Shown here: one piece after another, positions 29,398 to 38,030 of the stretch
How the letters are laid out: each line of letters starts with the position of its first letter
Position numbering within the stretch: position 1 is the stretch's first letter
NCBI GenBank assembly: GCA_902825775.1
Contig: CADECF010000013.1
Coordinates: 36,971 to 100,970, forward strand
DNA length: 64,000 nt
Reading direction: 5' to 3'
Origin: an uncultured Lysobacteraceae bacterium
GTDB taxonomy: Bacteria; Pseudomonadota; Gammaproteobacteria; Xanthomonadales; Xanthomonadaceae
Notes under the pieces: generated by a model
What the model was told of the DNA's origin: nothing
Databases searched by the model: none
The model's input: only the letters and a program-made list of their open reading frames with translations
Translations under genes and position numbers: made by a program

Positions 29398-29401
29398 TGC
29401 T

Positions 29402-29512
29402 GCTGTTCCCCCCTTTGAAAAAAGGGAGTAGGGGGATTTGCTCTTGCTCTTCTGCCGATGGCATCAAAAGCAAATCCCCCTCAATCCCCCTTTTTCAAAG
29501 GGGGAGGAACAG
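29402..29512. repeat. Inverted repeat, family D (GCTGTTCCCCCCTTTGAAAA)
   Basis: Terminal arms GCTGTTCCCCCCTTTG and its complement, with inner arms around GGGGGATTTGCT. It lies between the convergent tadA and DUF2721 genes. This copy has an undisturbed centre, unlike the copy at 37819-38004. Confidence 0.85.
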
Positions 29513-29515
29513 CGG

Positions 29516-30040
29516 TTAGCCCGGTCGATCGGTTTCTGGCTCCGCCTGCGCATCCGCATGCTGCTCGCGCTTGCGCATCCGCGCGATCGCATGGCGATGA
29601 TCCATCTCTTCGTTGATCGCGCTGATCGCCAGCGTGGATTCCCGCGCCAGGCACAGGCTGGCTGCGAACAAGGCAAGCACGCCTAGCACCGCGAGCAAGG
29701 TCGGCAGCATCCCGAAGCGGTAGCCGACGAAGGCGTCGACGGCGACGCTCAGGCTGGTGCCGACGAAGCAGCTGATCGCGCCGTACAGCAGCTGGCTTCC
29801 GCGCAAAATCATCACCGTGCGGCGGCGCTGGATCACGATGCGCTGTTCGAGCACGCCGCGGTACTCCGGATCCGACGTGTCCTCGAGCTCTTTCAGGATC
29901 GTACGCAGCCGGTCGATGATCCGCGACAGACGATTGTTCGCCGACATCAGCAGCGACGCGGTCGCTGTCAGGAAGAACGCGGGCGCGAGCATCGCGGTCA
30001 GGACCGCGTAATGGGCGAAGGCGGCGGCGTTCTGGGGCAT
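29516..30040 (-). CDS. DUF2721 family membrane protein
   Basis: A 174-residue inner-membrane protein with three predicted helices (MLAPAFFLTATASLLMSAN; LLYGAISCFVGTSLSVAVDA; LLAVLGVLALFAASLCLA) and a basic cytosolic loop containing NNRLSRIIDRLRTI, the conserved core of DUF2721. The C-terminal tail is charged. Function unknown. It diverges from orn with a 60-base gap. Confidence 0.85.
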   Translation of the reverse strand: MPQNAAAFAHYAVLTAMLAPAFFLTATASLLMSANNRLSRIIDRLRTILKELEDTSDPEYRGVLEQRIVIQRRRTVMILRGSQLLYGAISCFVGTSLSVAVDAFVGYRFGMLPTLLAVLGVLALFAASLCLARESTLAISAINEEMDHRHAIARMRKREQHADAQAEPETDRPG

Positions 30041-30100
30041 GGCGATAGCGGGTGAGGGCGCTGCGCTATGATGCCGCGACCCGGGGTCGACTGCGAGCTT

Positions 30101-30679
30101 ATGACGTCAATATCCGAAAACGATGGCCGCCTGATCTGGATCGACCTGGAAATGACCGGGCTCGATACCGACAACGATTCGATCCTCGAGATCGCCACCG
30201 TGGTCACCGACTCGCAGCTCAACGTGCTGGCCGAAGGCCCGGAATTCGCTATTTCCCACCCGTTGGCCGCGCTCGAAGCGATGGACGACTGGAATCGCGC
30301 CCAGCACGGCAAGTCCGGGTTGTGGAGGCGGGTGCTCGAACAAGGCGTCGCGATGGCCGAGGCCGAACGCAGCACGCTGGAATTCCTGCAGCGCTGGCTC
30401 AACCCCAGGCAATCGCCGATGTGCGGCAACTCGATATGCCAGGACCGGCGTTTCCTGCACCGGCAGATGCCGGCGCTGGAGAAGTTCTTCCACTACCGCA
30501 ACCTCGACGTCAGCACGGTCAAGGAACTGGCGCGGCGCTGGGCGCCGGCGGTATTGGCCGGCGTCAGCAAGCATGCTGCGCATACCGCGCTGAGCGACGT
30601 GCGCGATTCGATCGAAGAATTGCGCCATTACCGGCAGGCGATGGGCCGGTTCTCCGGCAATCGCGATAACGGCGCATAG
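30101..30679 (+). CDS. orn: Oligoribonuclease
   Basis: 3'-5' exonuclease that degrades 2-5-mer RNA and pGpG. The 192-residue protein has the DEDDh motifs: [12 protein letters not shown], the middle aspartate region [13 protein letters not shown] and the C-terminal [17 protein letters not shown] 30101 is chosen over an in-frame ATG 33 bases upstream because the family starts here. A family A repeat follows. Confidence 0.95.
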   Translation: MTSISENDGRLIWIDLEMTGLDTDNDSILEIATVVTDSQLNVLAEGPEFAISHPLAALEAMDDWNRAQHGKSGLWRRVLEQGVAMAEAERSTLEFLQRWLNPRQSPMCGNSICQDRRFLHRQMPALEKFFHYRNLDVSTVKELARRWAPAVLAGVSKHAAHTALSDVRDSIEELRHYRQAMGRFSGNRDNGA

Positions 30680-30696
30680 CCGCGCCGACCTATGTT

Positions 30697-30769
30697 TTTG
30701 TGGGAGCGGCTTTAGCCGCGAGCTTTTGATCTTGCTGGAAAAAGCTCGCGGCTAAAGCCGCTCCCACAA
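30697..30769. repeat. REP-like inverted repeat, family A (GGCTTTAGCC variant)
   Basis: Arms TTTGTGGGAGCGGCTTTAGC and complement with a short loop, between the convergent orn and ppsA genes. Confidence 0.9.
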
Positions 30770-30782
30770 CAGTCGATTGGCG

Positions 30783-33155
30783 TCAGGACGCTTTGGACTT
30801 GGCCAGGCGCAACCAAGTATCGACCACGGTATCCGGATTCAGCGATACCGACTCGATGCCTTCCTGCATCAGCCATTCGGCCAGATCCGGATGGTCGCTC
30901 GGCCCCTGTCCGCAGATGCCGACATACTTGCCTTTGGCCCGCGCCGACTTGATCGCCAGCGACAACAGCTTCTTCACCGCCGGATCGCGTTCGTCGAACA
31001 AGTGCGCGACGATGCTCGAATCGCGGTCCAGGCCGAGCGTGAGCTGGGTCAGGTCGTTGGAACCGATCGAGAAGCCGTCGAAGATCTCTAGGAACTCGTC
31101 GGCCAACAGCGCGTTCGACGGCACTTCGCACATCATGATGATCTTGAGCCCGTCCTTGCCCTGTTCCAAACCGTTCTTCTTCAGCACTTCGACGACCTTG
31201 CGGCCTTCGTCGAGCGTGCGCACGAACGGAATCATCACCCACAGGTTGTCCAGGCCCATCTCGTTGCGCACCTTGCGCACGGCCTTGCATTCGAGCGCGA
31301 ACGCATCGGCGAACGAAGCATCGACGTAGCGGCTGGCGCCGCGGAAGCCGATCATCGGATTTTCTTCGTGCGGTTCGAAATTGCCGCCGCCGATCAGGTT
31401 GGCGTATTCGTTGGATTTGAAATCGGACAGGCGCACGATCACCGGATGCGGCGCCACCGACGCGGTCAGCGTCGCGATGCCTTCGGCCAGGCGGTCGACG
31501 TAGAAACTGACCGGATCGGCATAGCCGGCGGTCTTGGCGTCGATCTTCTTCCTGGTCTCGGCGTCCTGCTTGTCGTACTGCAGCAGCGCGTTCGGATGCA
31601 CGCCGATGTGCGCGGCGATGATCATTTCCAGGCGCGCCAGGCCGATGCCGGCGTTGGGCAGCATCGCGAAGTCGAACGCGCGTTCCGGGTTGGCCACGTT
31701 CATCATGATCTTGAGCGGCGCCGGCGGCATCGATGCCAGGTCGGTGGTGATGCGTTCGAACGGCAGCGAGCCGGCATAGATGTAGCCGGTATCGCCTTCC
31801 GAGCAGCTGACGGTGACTTCGCTGCCGTCCGCGATCAGATCCAGCGCATTGCCGGTGCCGACCACGGCCGGCACGCCGAGCTCGCGCGCGATGATCGCCG
31901 CGTGGCAGGTGCGCCCGCCGCGATTGGTGACGATGGCGGCAGCGCGCTTCATCACCGGCTCCCAATCCGGGTCGGTCATGTCGGCCACCAGCACGTCGCC
32001 GGGCTGTACGCGGCTCATGTCGTCCAGGCTACGCACCACGCGCGCCACGCCGCTGCCGATCTTCTGGCCGATGGCGCGGCCTTCGGCGACCACTTCGCCG
32101 CGCTTCTCGAGATGGAAACGTTCGATCTGGGTGGCATGGCCGCGCGATTTCACCGTTTCCGGACGCGCCTGCACGATGAAGAGTTTTCCGCTGACGCCGT
32201 CTTTGGCCCACTCGATATCCATCGGCCGCTGATAGTGCTTTTCGATCACCAGCGCCTGCTTGGCCAGTTCGTGCACATCCTCGTCGCTGATCGAGAACTT
32301 GTTGCGCAACTCCGCCGGCGTGTCCTCGTTGCGTACGCGCTCGTCGGGTTTGTCGGAATAGACCATGCGGATCTGCTTGGCGCCGAGCGAGCGGCGCAGG
32401 ATCGCCGGTTTGCCCTTCAGCAGTGTCGGCTTGTAGACGTAGAACTCGTCCGGATTCACCGCGCCTTGCACGACGTTCTCGCCCAGGCCGTAGCTCGAGG
32501 TGATGAAGACCACTTCGCGGAAGCCCGATTCGGTGTCCAGCGTGAACAGCACGCCCGACGAGCCGACATCCGAACGTACCATCAGCTGCACGCCTGCGGA
32601 CAGGAACACATCCTCGTGCTTGAAGCCGTGATGCACGCGATAAGCGATGGCGCGGTCGTTGTAGAGGCTGGCGAAGACTTCCTTCACCTTGCGCACCACG
32701 TCGTCCTCGCCGGTGACGTTGAGGAAGGTTTCCTGCTGGCCGGCGAAGCTGGCGTCGGGCAGGTCCTCGGCGGTGGCCGAGGAGCGGACCGCGACTGCGA
32801 TTTCTCCGCCCCCGTTCTCCGAGCTCAGCTTCTTGTAGGCGGTGCGGATATCGGCATCCAGGCCCGGCTGCAGGGGCGCATCGATCACCCAACCGCGGAT
32901 TTCGGCGCCGGCGGCGTTCAGCGCGGGCACGTCCTCCACATCCAGCGTCGCCAGGCGGTCGAAAATGCGCTGGTGCAGGTTGTTATGGGCGATGAAATCC
33001 TTGAAGGCGTCGGCTGTGGTCGCGTAGCCGCCCGGTACCGAGACGCCCAGCTTGGCCAGATTGCCGATCATCTCGCCCAGCGATGAGTTTTTGCCGCCCA
33101 CTTGGGCGAGGTCGGTCAGACGCAGGTCGTGCAGCCACAGGATGTTGGTGCTCAA
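30783..33155 (-). CDS. ppsA: Phosphoenolpyruvate synthase
   Basis: Makes PEP from pyruvate and ATP for gluconeogenesis. The 790-residue protein has the N-terminal ATP-grasp domain ([15 protein letters not shown] ... [20 protein letters not shown]), the swivelling phosphohistidine domain ([17 protein letters not shown]) and a C-terminal PEP-binding barrel ([28 protein letters not shown]). The start is best placed at TTG 33155, with GGAG 8 bases upstream; GTG 33164 is an alternative. It is divergent from ppsR, its regulator. Confidence 0.95.
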   Translation of the reverse strand: MSTNILWLHDLRLTDLAQVGGKNSSLGEMIGNLAKLGVSVPGGYATTADAFKDFIAHNNLHQRIFDRLATLDVEDVPALNAAGAEIRGWVIDAPLQPGLDADIRTAYKKLSSENGGGEIAVAVRSSATAEDLPDASFAGQQETFLNVTGEDDVVRKVKEVFASLYNDRAIAYRVHHGFKHEDVFLSAGVQLMVRSDVGSSGVLFTLDTESGFREVVFITSSYGLGENVVQGAVNPDEFYVYKPTLLKGKPAILRRSLGAKQIRMVYSDKPDERVRNEDTPAELRNKFSISDEDVHELAKQALVIEKHYQRPMDIEWAKDGVSGKLFIVQARPETVKSRGHATQIERFHLEKRGEVVAEGRAIGQKIGSGVARVVRSLDDMSRVQPGDVLVADMTDPDWEPVMKRAAAIVTNRGGRTCHAAIIARELGVPAVVGTGNALDLIADGSEVTVSCSEGDTGYIYAGSLPFERITTDLASMPPAPLKIMMNVANPERAFDFAMLPNAGIGLARLEMIIAAHIGVHPNALLQYDKQDAETRKKIDAKTAGYADPVSFYVDRLAEGIATLTASVAPHPVIVRLSDFKSNEYANLIGGGNFEPHEENPMIGFRGASRYVDASFADAFALECKAVRKVRNEMGLDNLWVMIPFVRTLDEGRKVVEVLKKNGLEQGKDGLKIIMMCEVPSNALLADEFLEIFDGFSIGSNDLTQLTLGLDRDSSIVAHLFDERDPAVKKLLSLAIKSARAKGKYVGICGQGPSDHPDLAEWLMQEGIESVSLNPDTVVDTWLRLAKSKAS

Positions 33156-33273
33156 AACGGGCACTCCAATTCGGAATACGGGCGAGGGGAGGGCGGGCAA
33201 GGCCGGCCGAAGTTGTTATTTTAGCAACCCGGCCCGCCGCGGCGCTCATCACGGTTCAGGAAAACGTTTACGC

Positions 33274-34095
33274 ATGTCTATGACGCGCCCGGTTTTCTAC
33301 GTTTCCGACGGCACCGGCATCACCGCCGAGACCATCGGCCACAGCCTGCTGACCCAGTTCACGGACCACCGCTTCGTCACCGACCGCATCCCGTTCGTGG
33401 ATACGCCGGAGCGGGCGCGCGAAATCGCCGGCCGCATCCGCGATATCGGCCTTTCGCACGGCACGCGCCCGATCGTGATCAATTCCTGCGTGGATCCCGA
33501 GCTTTCGGCGCTGGTGGCCGAGAGCGGGGCGCTGATGCTGGACATCTTCGCGCCGTTCATCGAGCCGATGGAGCGCGAATTGGGCACCCAGCGCCTCTCG
33601 CGCGTGGGCCAGGCGCATGGCATGGCCGATTTCGAGACTTATCACAAGCGCATCAACGCGATGAATTTCGCGCTGACCCACGACGACGGCATCGCGATCA
33701 ATTACGACGAGGCGGAGGTGATCCTGGTGGCCGTCTCGCGCGCCGGCAAGACGCCGACCTGCGTTTATCTGGCGCTGCATTACGGCATCAAGGCCGCCAA
33801 CTATCCGTTGACCGAGGAAGACCTCGAACACGACCGGCTGCCGGCGCGGCTGCGCCCTTACCGCCAGAAGCTGTTCGGGCTGACGATCGACCCGATCCGG
33901 CTGCAGCAGATCCGGCAGGAACGCCGCCCCAATTCACGTTACGCGCAACTGGAGACCTGCAAGCGCGAAGTGGCGGCCGCCGAAGCGCTGTTCCGCGCCG
34001 AGCGCATTCCGGTGCTCAGCACTACCCATACTTCGATCGAGGAAATCGCCAGCAAGGTGCTGACGACGCTGGATCTGCACAGGGAGATGTACTGA
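33274..34095 (+). CDS. ppsR: PEP synthase regulatory kinase/pyrophosphorylase
   Basis: Bifunctional ADP-dependent kinase and phosphate-dependent pyrophosphorylase that switches PpsA off and on by threonine phosphorylation (DUF299 family). The 273-residue protein has the opening [19 protein letters not shown] and the P-loop [13 protein letters not shown] 33274 ([10 protein letters not shown]) is chosen from family starts. The divergent 118-base gap to ppsA allows joint control. Confidence 0.93.
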   Translation: MSMTRPVFYVSDGTGITAETIGHSLLTQFTDHRFVTDRIPFVDTPERAREIAGRIRDIGLSHGTRPIVINSCVDPELSALVAESGALMLDIFAPFIEPMERELGTQRLSRVGQAHGMADFETYHKRINAMNFALTHDDGIAINYDEAEVILVAVSRAGKTPTCVYLALHYGIKAANYPLTEEDLEHDRLPARLRPYRQKLFGLTIDPIRLQQIRQERRPNSRYAQLETCKREVAAAEALFRAERIPVLSTTHTSIEEIASKVLTTLDLHREMY

Positions 34096-34103
34096 ACCGC
34101 CTT

Positions 34104-34255
34104 TCGTAGGGGCGGCTTTTTGTAGGAGCGGCTTGTGGGAGCGGCTTTAGCCGCGAGCTTTTCCATGCCGAAGCAGGATCAAGAGCTCGCGGCTAAAGCC
34201 GCTCCCACAAGCCGCTCCCACAAAGCCGCTCCCTACAAAAAAGCGGCCCCACAAA
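34104..34255. repeat. Nested REP-like repeats, family A
   Basis: A central unit (GTGGGAGCGGCTTTAGCC arms, 34135-34210) is bracketed by further partial arms on both sides: GTAGGGGCGGC, GTAGGAGCGGC on the left and GCCGCTCCCAC, GCCGCTCCCTAC, GCGGCCCCAC on the right. The arms are stacked like nested insertions. Confidence 0.8.
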
Positions 34256-34257
34256 CG

Positions 34258-34286
34258 GAAAAGGCCGCCCAAAGGCGGCCTTTATT
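34258..34286 (+). terminator. Rho-independent terminator
   Basis: Stem AAAGGCCGCC/GGCGGCCTTT with a CAAA loop and a U-rich tail. It closes the ppsR transcript after the nested repeats. Confidence 0.75.
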
Positions 34287-34372
34287 CGTTTCGCGAAGGA
34301 CTCCTAAGTTACCGTCGCCGCGCCTTTTCGTCAATGCTGCCGCATGCAGGATTTCGCGTGTAGCATCGGCCC

Positions 34373-34858
34373 ATGCCCACCGCCATCGTCCGCAGCAAAC
34401 GCATTCCCAAACTCAGCCGTTTCGGCTGGCTGATGGGGCTGTATGCGGAAAATCACGGCAAGCTCACGCGCCTGTTCGAACCGGGCGACCTGGATGCCGG
34501 CAGTTACCTGTCGAGCATCGGCGACGGATTGGATCTGCGGCTCGATGTCATCGAACAGCATCGCTTCACCGTGGAGCTGCGCCTGACGTATGCGATGTGC
34601 GATCCGCTCACCGGCGAGCCCGATCCGTCCGCGTTCGTGCGCCTGTACCGCGACGCGCGCCAGGCCGAGGCCACGCATTGCTATGTCGGACGCCGCTGGC
34701 AGGACGTGATCGGCATGTATCCGCCGCCGGCCGAGGTGATCGGCCACCGCCTGCGCATGAACACCTTCCTGGGCAAATGGCTGGACTACCTGGCCGAACG
34801 CGGACACGGCGTGGCGACGTTGCGCGCGGCCGAGGCGCTGGAGCGTGCGGCTTCCTGA
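34373..34858 (+). CDS. DUF1249 (YqiB-like) family protein
   Basis: A 161-residue cytosolic protein of the DUF1249 family, recognised by LSRFGWLMGLYAENHGKLTRL and the end region RMNTFLGKWLDYLAERGH. Function unknown. It is a single-gene unit after the ppsR terminator; a 72-bp perfect palindrome follows at 34941. Confidence 0.82.
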   Translation: MPTAIVRSKRIPKLSRFGWLMGLYAENHGKLTRLFEPGDLDAGSYLSSIGDGLDLRLDVIEQHRFTVELRLTYAMCDPLTGEPDPSAFVRLYRDARQAEATHCYVGRRWQDVIGMYPPPAEVIGHRLRMNTFLGKWLDYLAERGHGVATLRAAEALERAAS

Positions 34859-34940
34859 GCCGGTATTACGTCCGCCTCAGTCTTCTCGACAGTCACGGTC
34901 GTTGTACTGACCGACGTGGTTGTCGTCACGGACACTCAAG

Positions 34941-35012
34941 GCTGTCATCCCGAACGCAGTGAGGGATCTGCTTGCCGGCAAGCAGATCCCTCACTGCGTT
35001 CGGGATGACAGC
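34941..35012. repeat. Perfect 72-bp palindrome, family E (GTCATCCCGAACGCAGTGAG)
   Basis: Two 36-base arms that are exact reverse complements with no spacer, beginning GCTGTCATCCCGAACGCAGT. T-rich stretches follow on the right. It lies between the convergent DUF1249 and serine hydrolase genes. Confidence 0.95.
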
Positions 35013-35049
35013 TATTTTTCTGGATGACAACCATTTTTTCGGGCGACGG

Positions 35050-36567
35050 CTATTTTTCCGGCTGCCGCTCCAACTCCACCCAATACGGAAACATCGCCAT
35101 GCTTTCCGACGTCTTGCGCCAGGCCACGATCTCGCCATCCATGCGATCGCCGCGCAGCTTGAGCCCGAGCGAAAGTTGATTCAAGCGCTCGCGGAGCGTA
35201 TCCGGGCTGCCGACGTCGCCGTGGCTCTCGCCCGACACCACACCGTCGATCAGGCCGAAATCGGCGATCGGCTGCGGCGTACCGTTCCCGACCGACAACG
35301 TGCCCTTCGAGGCGTCGTCGATGCTCAGCACCACCGGTAAGCGCTTGCCTTGCGCGAGCATCGTGCCGGCCCAGCGGCCCGCATAGTTTTTCGTCGGTTT
35401 CAGCGGCAGCAGAGGCGGGTTCGGCGGATTCGGAATGCCCTGCCAATCGGGAATCGCCGTGCGCAGCATGCGATCGCGCACGCCTTCGATGAACGACGGC
35501 CCGCCGCGGCGATTGCTCAGCACGATGCAAGCCACGCCGGCCGACGGCACCAATACGAATTCGCCTTTGACGCCCGACTGGCCGCCGCCGTGATACAGCA
35601 CTTCGGCGCGGCCGGGCTGGCGCAGCACTTGCCAGCCCATGCCGTAATAAAAGCCGCCGGGCGCGACTACGGTTTCGGGCCGGTGCAATTCGTTCAGATG
35701 CGCCTTGTCGAGGATCATCGCGGAAGCGTCGAGGCCTTCGCCGCCCAGATGCAGCATGGCGAAACGCGCCAAGTCGTGCGCGCTGGCATACAGCTCGCCG
35801 GAACCGGGCGTGGCGGTCAGATAGAACGGCAGCGCTTTGCCGTCGTCCGCATAGCGCACGGCCATTTCCTTGCGGCGCGACAGATCGGTGTCGAAGAAAC
35901 TGTCGTCCATGCCCAACGGGCGCAGCACGCGGTCGTGCAGGTATCGCCCGAATTCCTGCTGCGAGCGGCGCGCCACGATCTCGGCCAAGATGCCCATCGC
36001 GAGATTCGAGTATTCGTAGCGTTCGCCGACCGGCGCGACCAGCCGGCCGTAATCGCGCACCAGTTCGGCGATGCCGGGTTGCACCGCGTCGCCGCCCTCG
36101 GGGTACATCGCGAAGAAAGTCGGCAGCCCGGACGAGTGCGTGGCCAGGCGGCGCAGCGTGGCTTGCCGCGACGGTCCGTTCGCGTCGACGATCTTCTCCG
36201 CACCCAGATAGTCGTTGGCGGGCTTATCGACATCCAGCTTGCCTGCCGCGGCGAGCGTCATCAGTGCCGTGGTCGTGAATGGTTTGGTGGTGGACGCGAC
36301 CGAGAACGCGGTATGCGCGGTGGCCGGCCGCCGCGCTTCGCGATCGGCCCAGCCGAAGCCTTCCTGCCAGACGATCTTGCCGTGCCGTACGAGCGCTACC
36401 GATACGCCGGTGAGCCTGCCGGCGGCGATCTCGGCTTCGATGTCCGAGCGGATCGATGCGTACGGATCGGGTGGAGGAGTTTCGGCGGCGAAGGACGTCG
36501 CGCATGCCGTCGCGCAAAAGAGGATGCAAAGCACGCGCAGCCTGCGCGCAGCACGGATCGACAGCAT
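35050..36567 (-). CDS. Serine hydrolase, beta-lactamase (class C/PBP4*-like) family
   Basis: Exported 505-residue protein with a signal peptide (LRVLCILFCATACATSFA) and a beta-lactamase/D-Ala-D-Ala peptidase fold. The catalytic motifs are STTK (S92-K95), YSN (186-188) and HGG in VLYHGGGQSG. A ~120-residue C-terminal lipocalin-like extension follows (from KPTKNYAGRWAGTML). The substrate is unknown; esterase or peptidase activity is as likely as beta-lactamase activity. It precedes two tRNA genes on the same strand. Confidence 0.85.
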   Translation of the reverse strand: MLSIRAARRLRVLCILFCATACATSFAAETPPPDPYASIRSDIEAEIAAGRLTGVSVALVRHGKIVWQEGFGWADREARRPATAHTAFSVASTTKPFTTTALMTLAAAGKLDVDKPANDYLGAEKIVDANGPSRQATLRRLATHSSGLPTFFAMYPEGGDAVQPGIAELVRDYGRLVAPVGERYEYSNLAMGILAEIVARRSQQEFGRYLHDRVLRPLGMDDSFFDTDLSRRKEMAVRYADDGKALPFYLTATPGSGELYASAHDLARFAMLHLGGEGLDASAMILDKAHLNELHRPETVVAPGGFYYGMGWQVLRQPGRAEVLYHGGGQSGVKGEFVLVPSAGVACIVLSNRRGGPSFIEGVRDRMLRTAIPDWQGIPNPPNPPLLPLKPTKNYAGRWAGTMLAQGKRLPVVLSIDDASKGTLSVGNGTPQPIADFGLIDGVVSGESHGDVGSPDTLRERLNQLSLGLKLRGDRMDGEIVAWRKTSESMAMFPYWVELERQPEK

Positions 36568-36659
36568 CGATACGTTTCCTTGGGTTGCGGTGCGTTACCG
36601 CTTACCCATGGGATGCGTCAGCATGCGTCTGCGTTTAAAAAACGCATGCGGCGAAGCGG

Positions 36660-36689
36660 AAAAAAGAAGGGCCCGGTTGCCCGAGCCCT
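36660..36689 (-). terminator. Rho-independent terminator of the tRNA operon
   Basis: On the minus strand, stem AGGGCTCGG/CCGGGCCCT with a short loop is followed by TCTTTTTT. It lies directly downstream of tRNA-Glu. Confidence 0.7.
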
Positions 36690-36706
36690 GAAGAAGCTGA
36701 AAAAGT

Positions 36707-36782
36707 TGGCGTCCCCACGGGGATTCGAACCCCGGTCGCTACCGTGAAAGGGTAATGTCCTAGGCCTCTAGACGATGGGGAC
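36707..36782 (-). tRNA. tRNA-Glu(TTC)
   Basis: A 76-base cloverleaf on the minus strand with acceptor GTCCCC/GGGGAC, anticodon loop CCTTTCACG (anticodon TTC), T-arm GGTTCGAATCC and an encoded GCCA end. It is second in a tRNA-Ala/tRNA-Glu pair. Confidence 0.95.
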
Positions 36783-36836
36783 GCTGTGTAACCGGTGACG
36801 ACGGCGAGGCTGCCGTACGTATCCTTCTGAAACTTT

Positions 36837-36912
36837 TGGTGGAGCCAGGCGGGATCGAACCGCCGACCTCCTGCATGCCATGCAGGCGCTCTCCCAGCTG
36901 AGCTATGGCCCC
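36837..36912 (-). tRNA. tRNA-Ala(GGC)
   Basis: A 76-base cloverleaf on the minus strand with D-arm ATAGCTCAGCTGGGAGAGC, anticodon loop CATGGCATG (anticodon GGC), T-arm GGTTCGATCC and an encoded ACCA end. Probably co-transcribed with tRNA-Glu 54 bases downstream. Confidence 0.95.
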
Positions 36913-36962
36913 ACGGGCTGGAAAGCGCGAAATTTTAACGGGCCGGGTTTCATAGCGTCAAG

Positions 36963-38030
36963 CTAAAACCAGAATCGGACGCCGGCGACCCACTGGCCCT
37001 GGCTGCGATCGCCCCCGGCCGCTTCCGCCATATCGGCGGTCGCGCCGAATTTCCGGGACCGGACGTAGCCCAGATAAGGCGCGAATTGCCGGCGGATTTC
37101 GTAGCGCAGGCGCAAACCGAACTCGACATCGCTCAAACCCTCGCCGATGCCGTTCTCCGGATCGTCGCGGGAATAGAGGTTGGCCTCCAGTTTGGGCTGC
37201 AGGATCAGCCGATTGGTCAGCAGCAGCTCGTATTCGGCCTCGGCGCGCGCCGCCAGCCGACCGGATTCGCCGATGTAGGCGGTCGCGGCCACCTCGAATT
37301 TGTACGGCGCGAGTCCTTGGACGCCGAAGGCCGCCCAGTCGCGCGAGCGCGCCTGGCCGATATCGTGGCGCACGCCGAACATCGCATCCCACCACGGGCC
37401 GGCGGCGTGGCCCCAGAGCAGTTCGACATCGCCATGCTCGGTGCGGCCATCGCGGCGTTCTCCTTCGCTGCGCAGCCAGAGCCGGTTGTCGACGCGGCCG
37501 AGCCAGCCGCGCAGGTTCCAAGCCGTGCCGGTTTCATCGCCGTCTTCGGCACGATCGAGGGATGGGCGTTGCCATTCCAACTCGTCGAACTGCAGCATGC
37601 CGATCACTGGGTCGTCGTCCATGTGGTCGCGCATGTCCATGCCGTGCATATCGGGGAACGCGGCCGCACGTTCCTCCGCGGTGGGCGGGGGCAGTGGAGT
37701 AGGGGAGGCGGGCTTCGCTTTCTCTGCATTCCGTTCAGGCGGGGCGATTTGCGACATGTCATGGCCTTCGTGCTGCGCGAAAGCAGGCAACGCGAAACAC
37801 ATCAACATCAGCAGACCCGCTGTTCCCCCCTTTGAAAAAGGGGGGCAGGGGGGATTTGCTTTTGCTCTCTGTAAGAGCGGCTTCAGCCGCGAGCTTTTGA
37901 TGTTCGACAGGCGATCGAAGAGCTCGCGGCTGAAGCCGCTCCCACGAAAAGCAAGGCCAAAAGCAAATCCCCCCTGGCCCCCCTTTTTCAAAGGGGGGAA
38001 CAGCACAGGCAGCGAGCGCGAGCGGTTCAT
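36963..38030 (-). CDS. copB: Copper resistance outer-membrane protein CopB (signal region interrupted by repeats)
   Basis: Outer-membrane beta-barrel of the CopB family that helps sequester or export copper. The barrel part is normal (RLWLRSEGER, VQGLAPYKFEV, LLLTNRLILQPK, LRLRYEIRRQFAPYLG, ending GVRFWF), with a Met/His-rich N-terminal stretch (EGHDMSQ, MHGMDMRDHM). The start overlaps the copA stop (ATGA at 38027-38030). Residues 10-70 are encoded by a family D repeat with a family A repeat nested in it. The reading frame stays open, leaving MNRSRSLPV and the hydrophobic core GLLMLMCFALPAFAQ about 60 residues apart. Whether export still works is uncertain; an internal start near the core is possible. 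Confidence 0.85.
   Translation of the reverse strand: MNRSRSLPVLFPPLKKGGQGGFAFGLAFRGSGFSRELFDRLSNIKSSRLKPLLQRAKANPPCPPFSKGGTAGLLMLMCFALPAFAQHEGHDMSQIAPPERNAEKAKPASPTPLPPPTAEERAAAFPDMHGMDMRDHMDDDPVIGMLQFDELEWQRPSLDRAEDGDETGTAWNLRGWLGRVDNRLWLRSEGERRDGRTEHGDVELLWGHAAGPWWDAMFGVRHDIGQARSRDWAAFGVQGLAPYKFEVAATAYIGESGRLAARAEAEYELLLTNRLILQPKLEANLYSRDDPENGIGEGLSDVEFGLRLRYEIRRQFAPYLGYVRSRKFGATADMAEAAGGDRSQGQWVAGVRFWF
37819..38004. repeat. Family D repeat with nested family A repeat, inside copB
   Basis: Outer arms GCTGTTCCCCCCTTTGAAAA and complement match the element at 29402-29512. Its centre is replaced by a family A unit (37870-37946, AGAGCGGCTTCAGCC arms). The whole block is 186 bases, a multiple of three. 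Confidence 0.9.

Noticed and set aside
35050-36567. Calling the serine hydrolase an antibiotic-resistance AmpC beta-lactamase
   Set aside because: It has the fold motifs but also a lipocalin-like C-terminal extension and no ampR neighbour. Members of this group are mostly esterases or peptidases.
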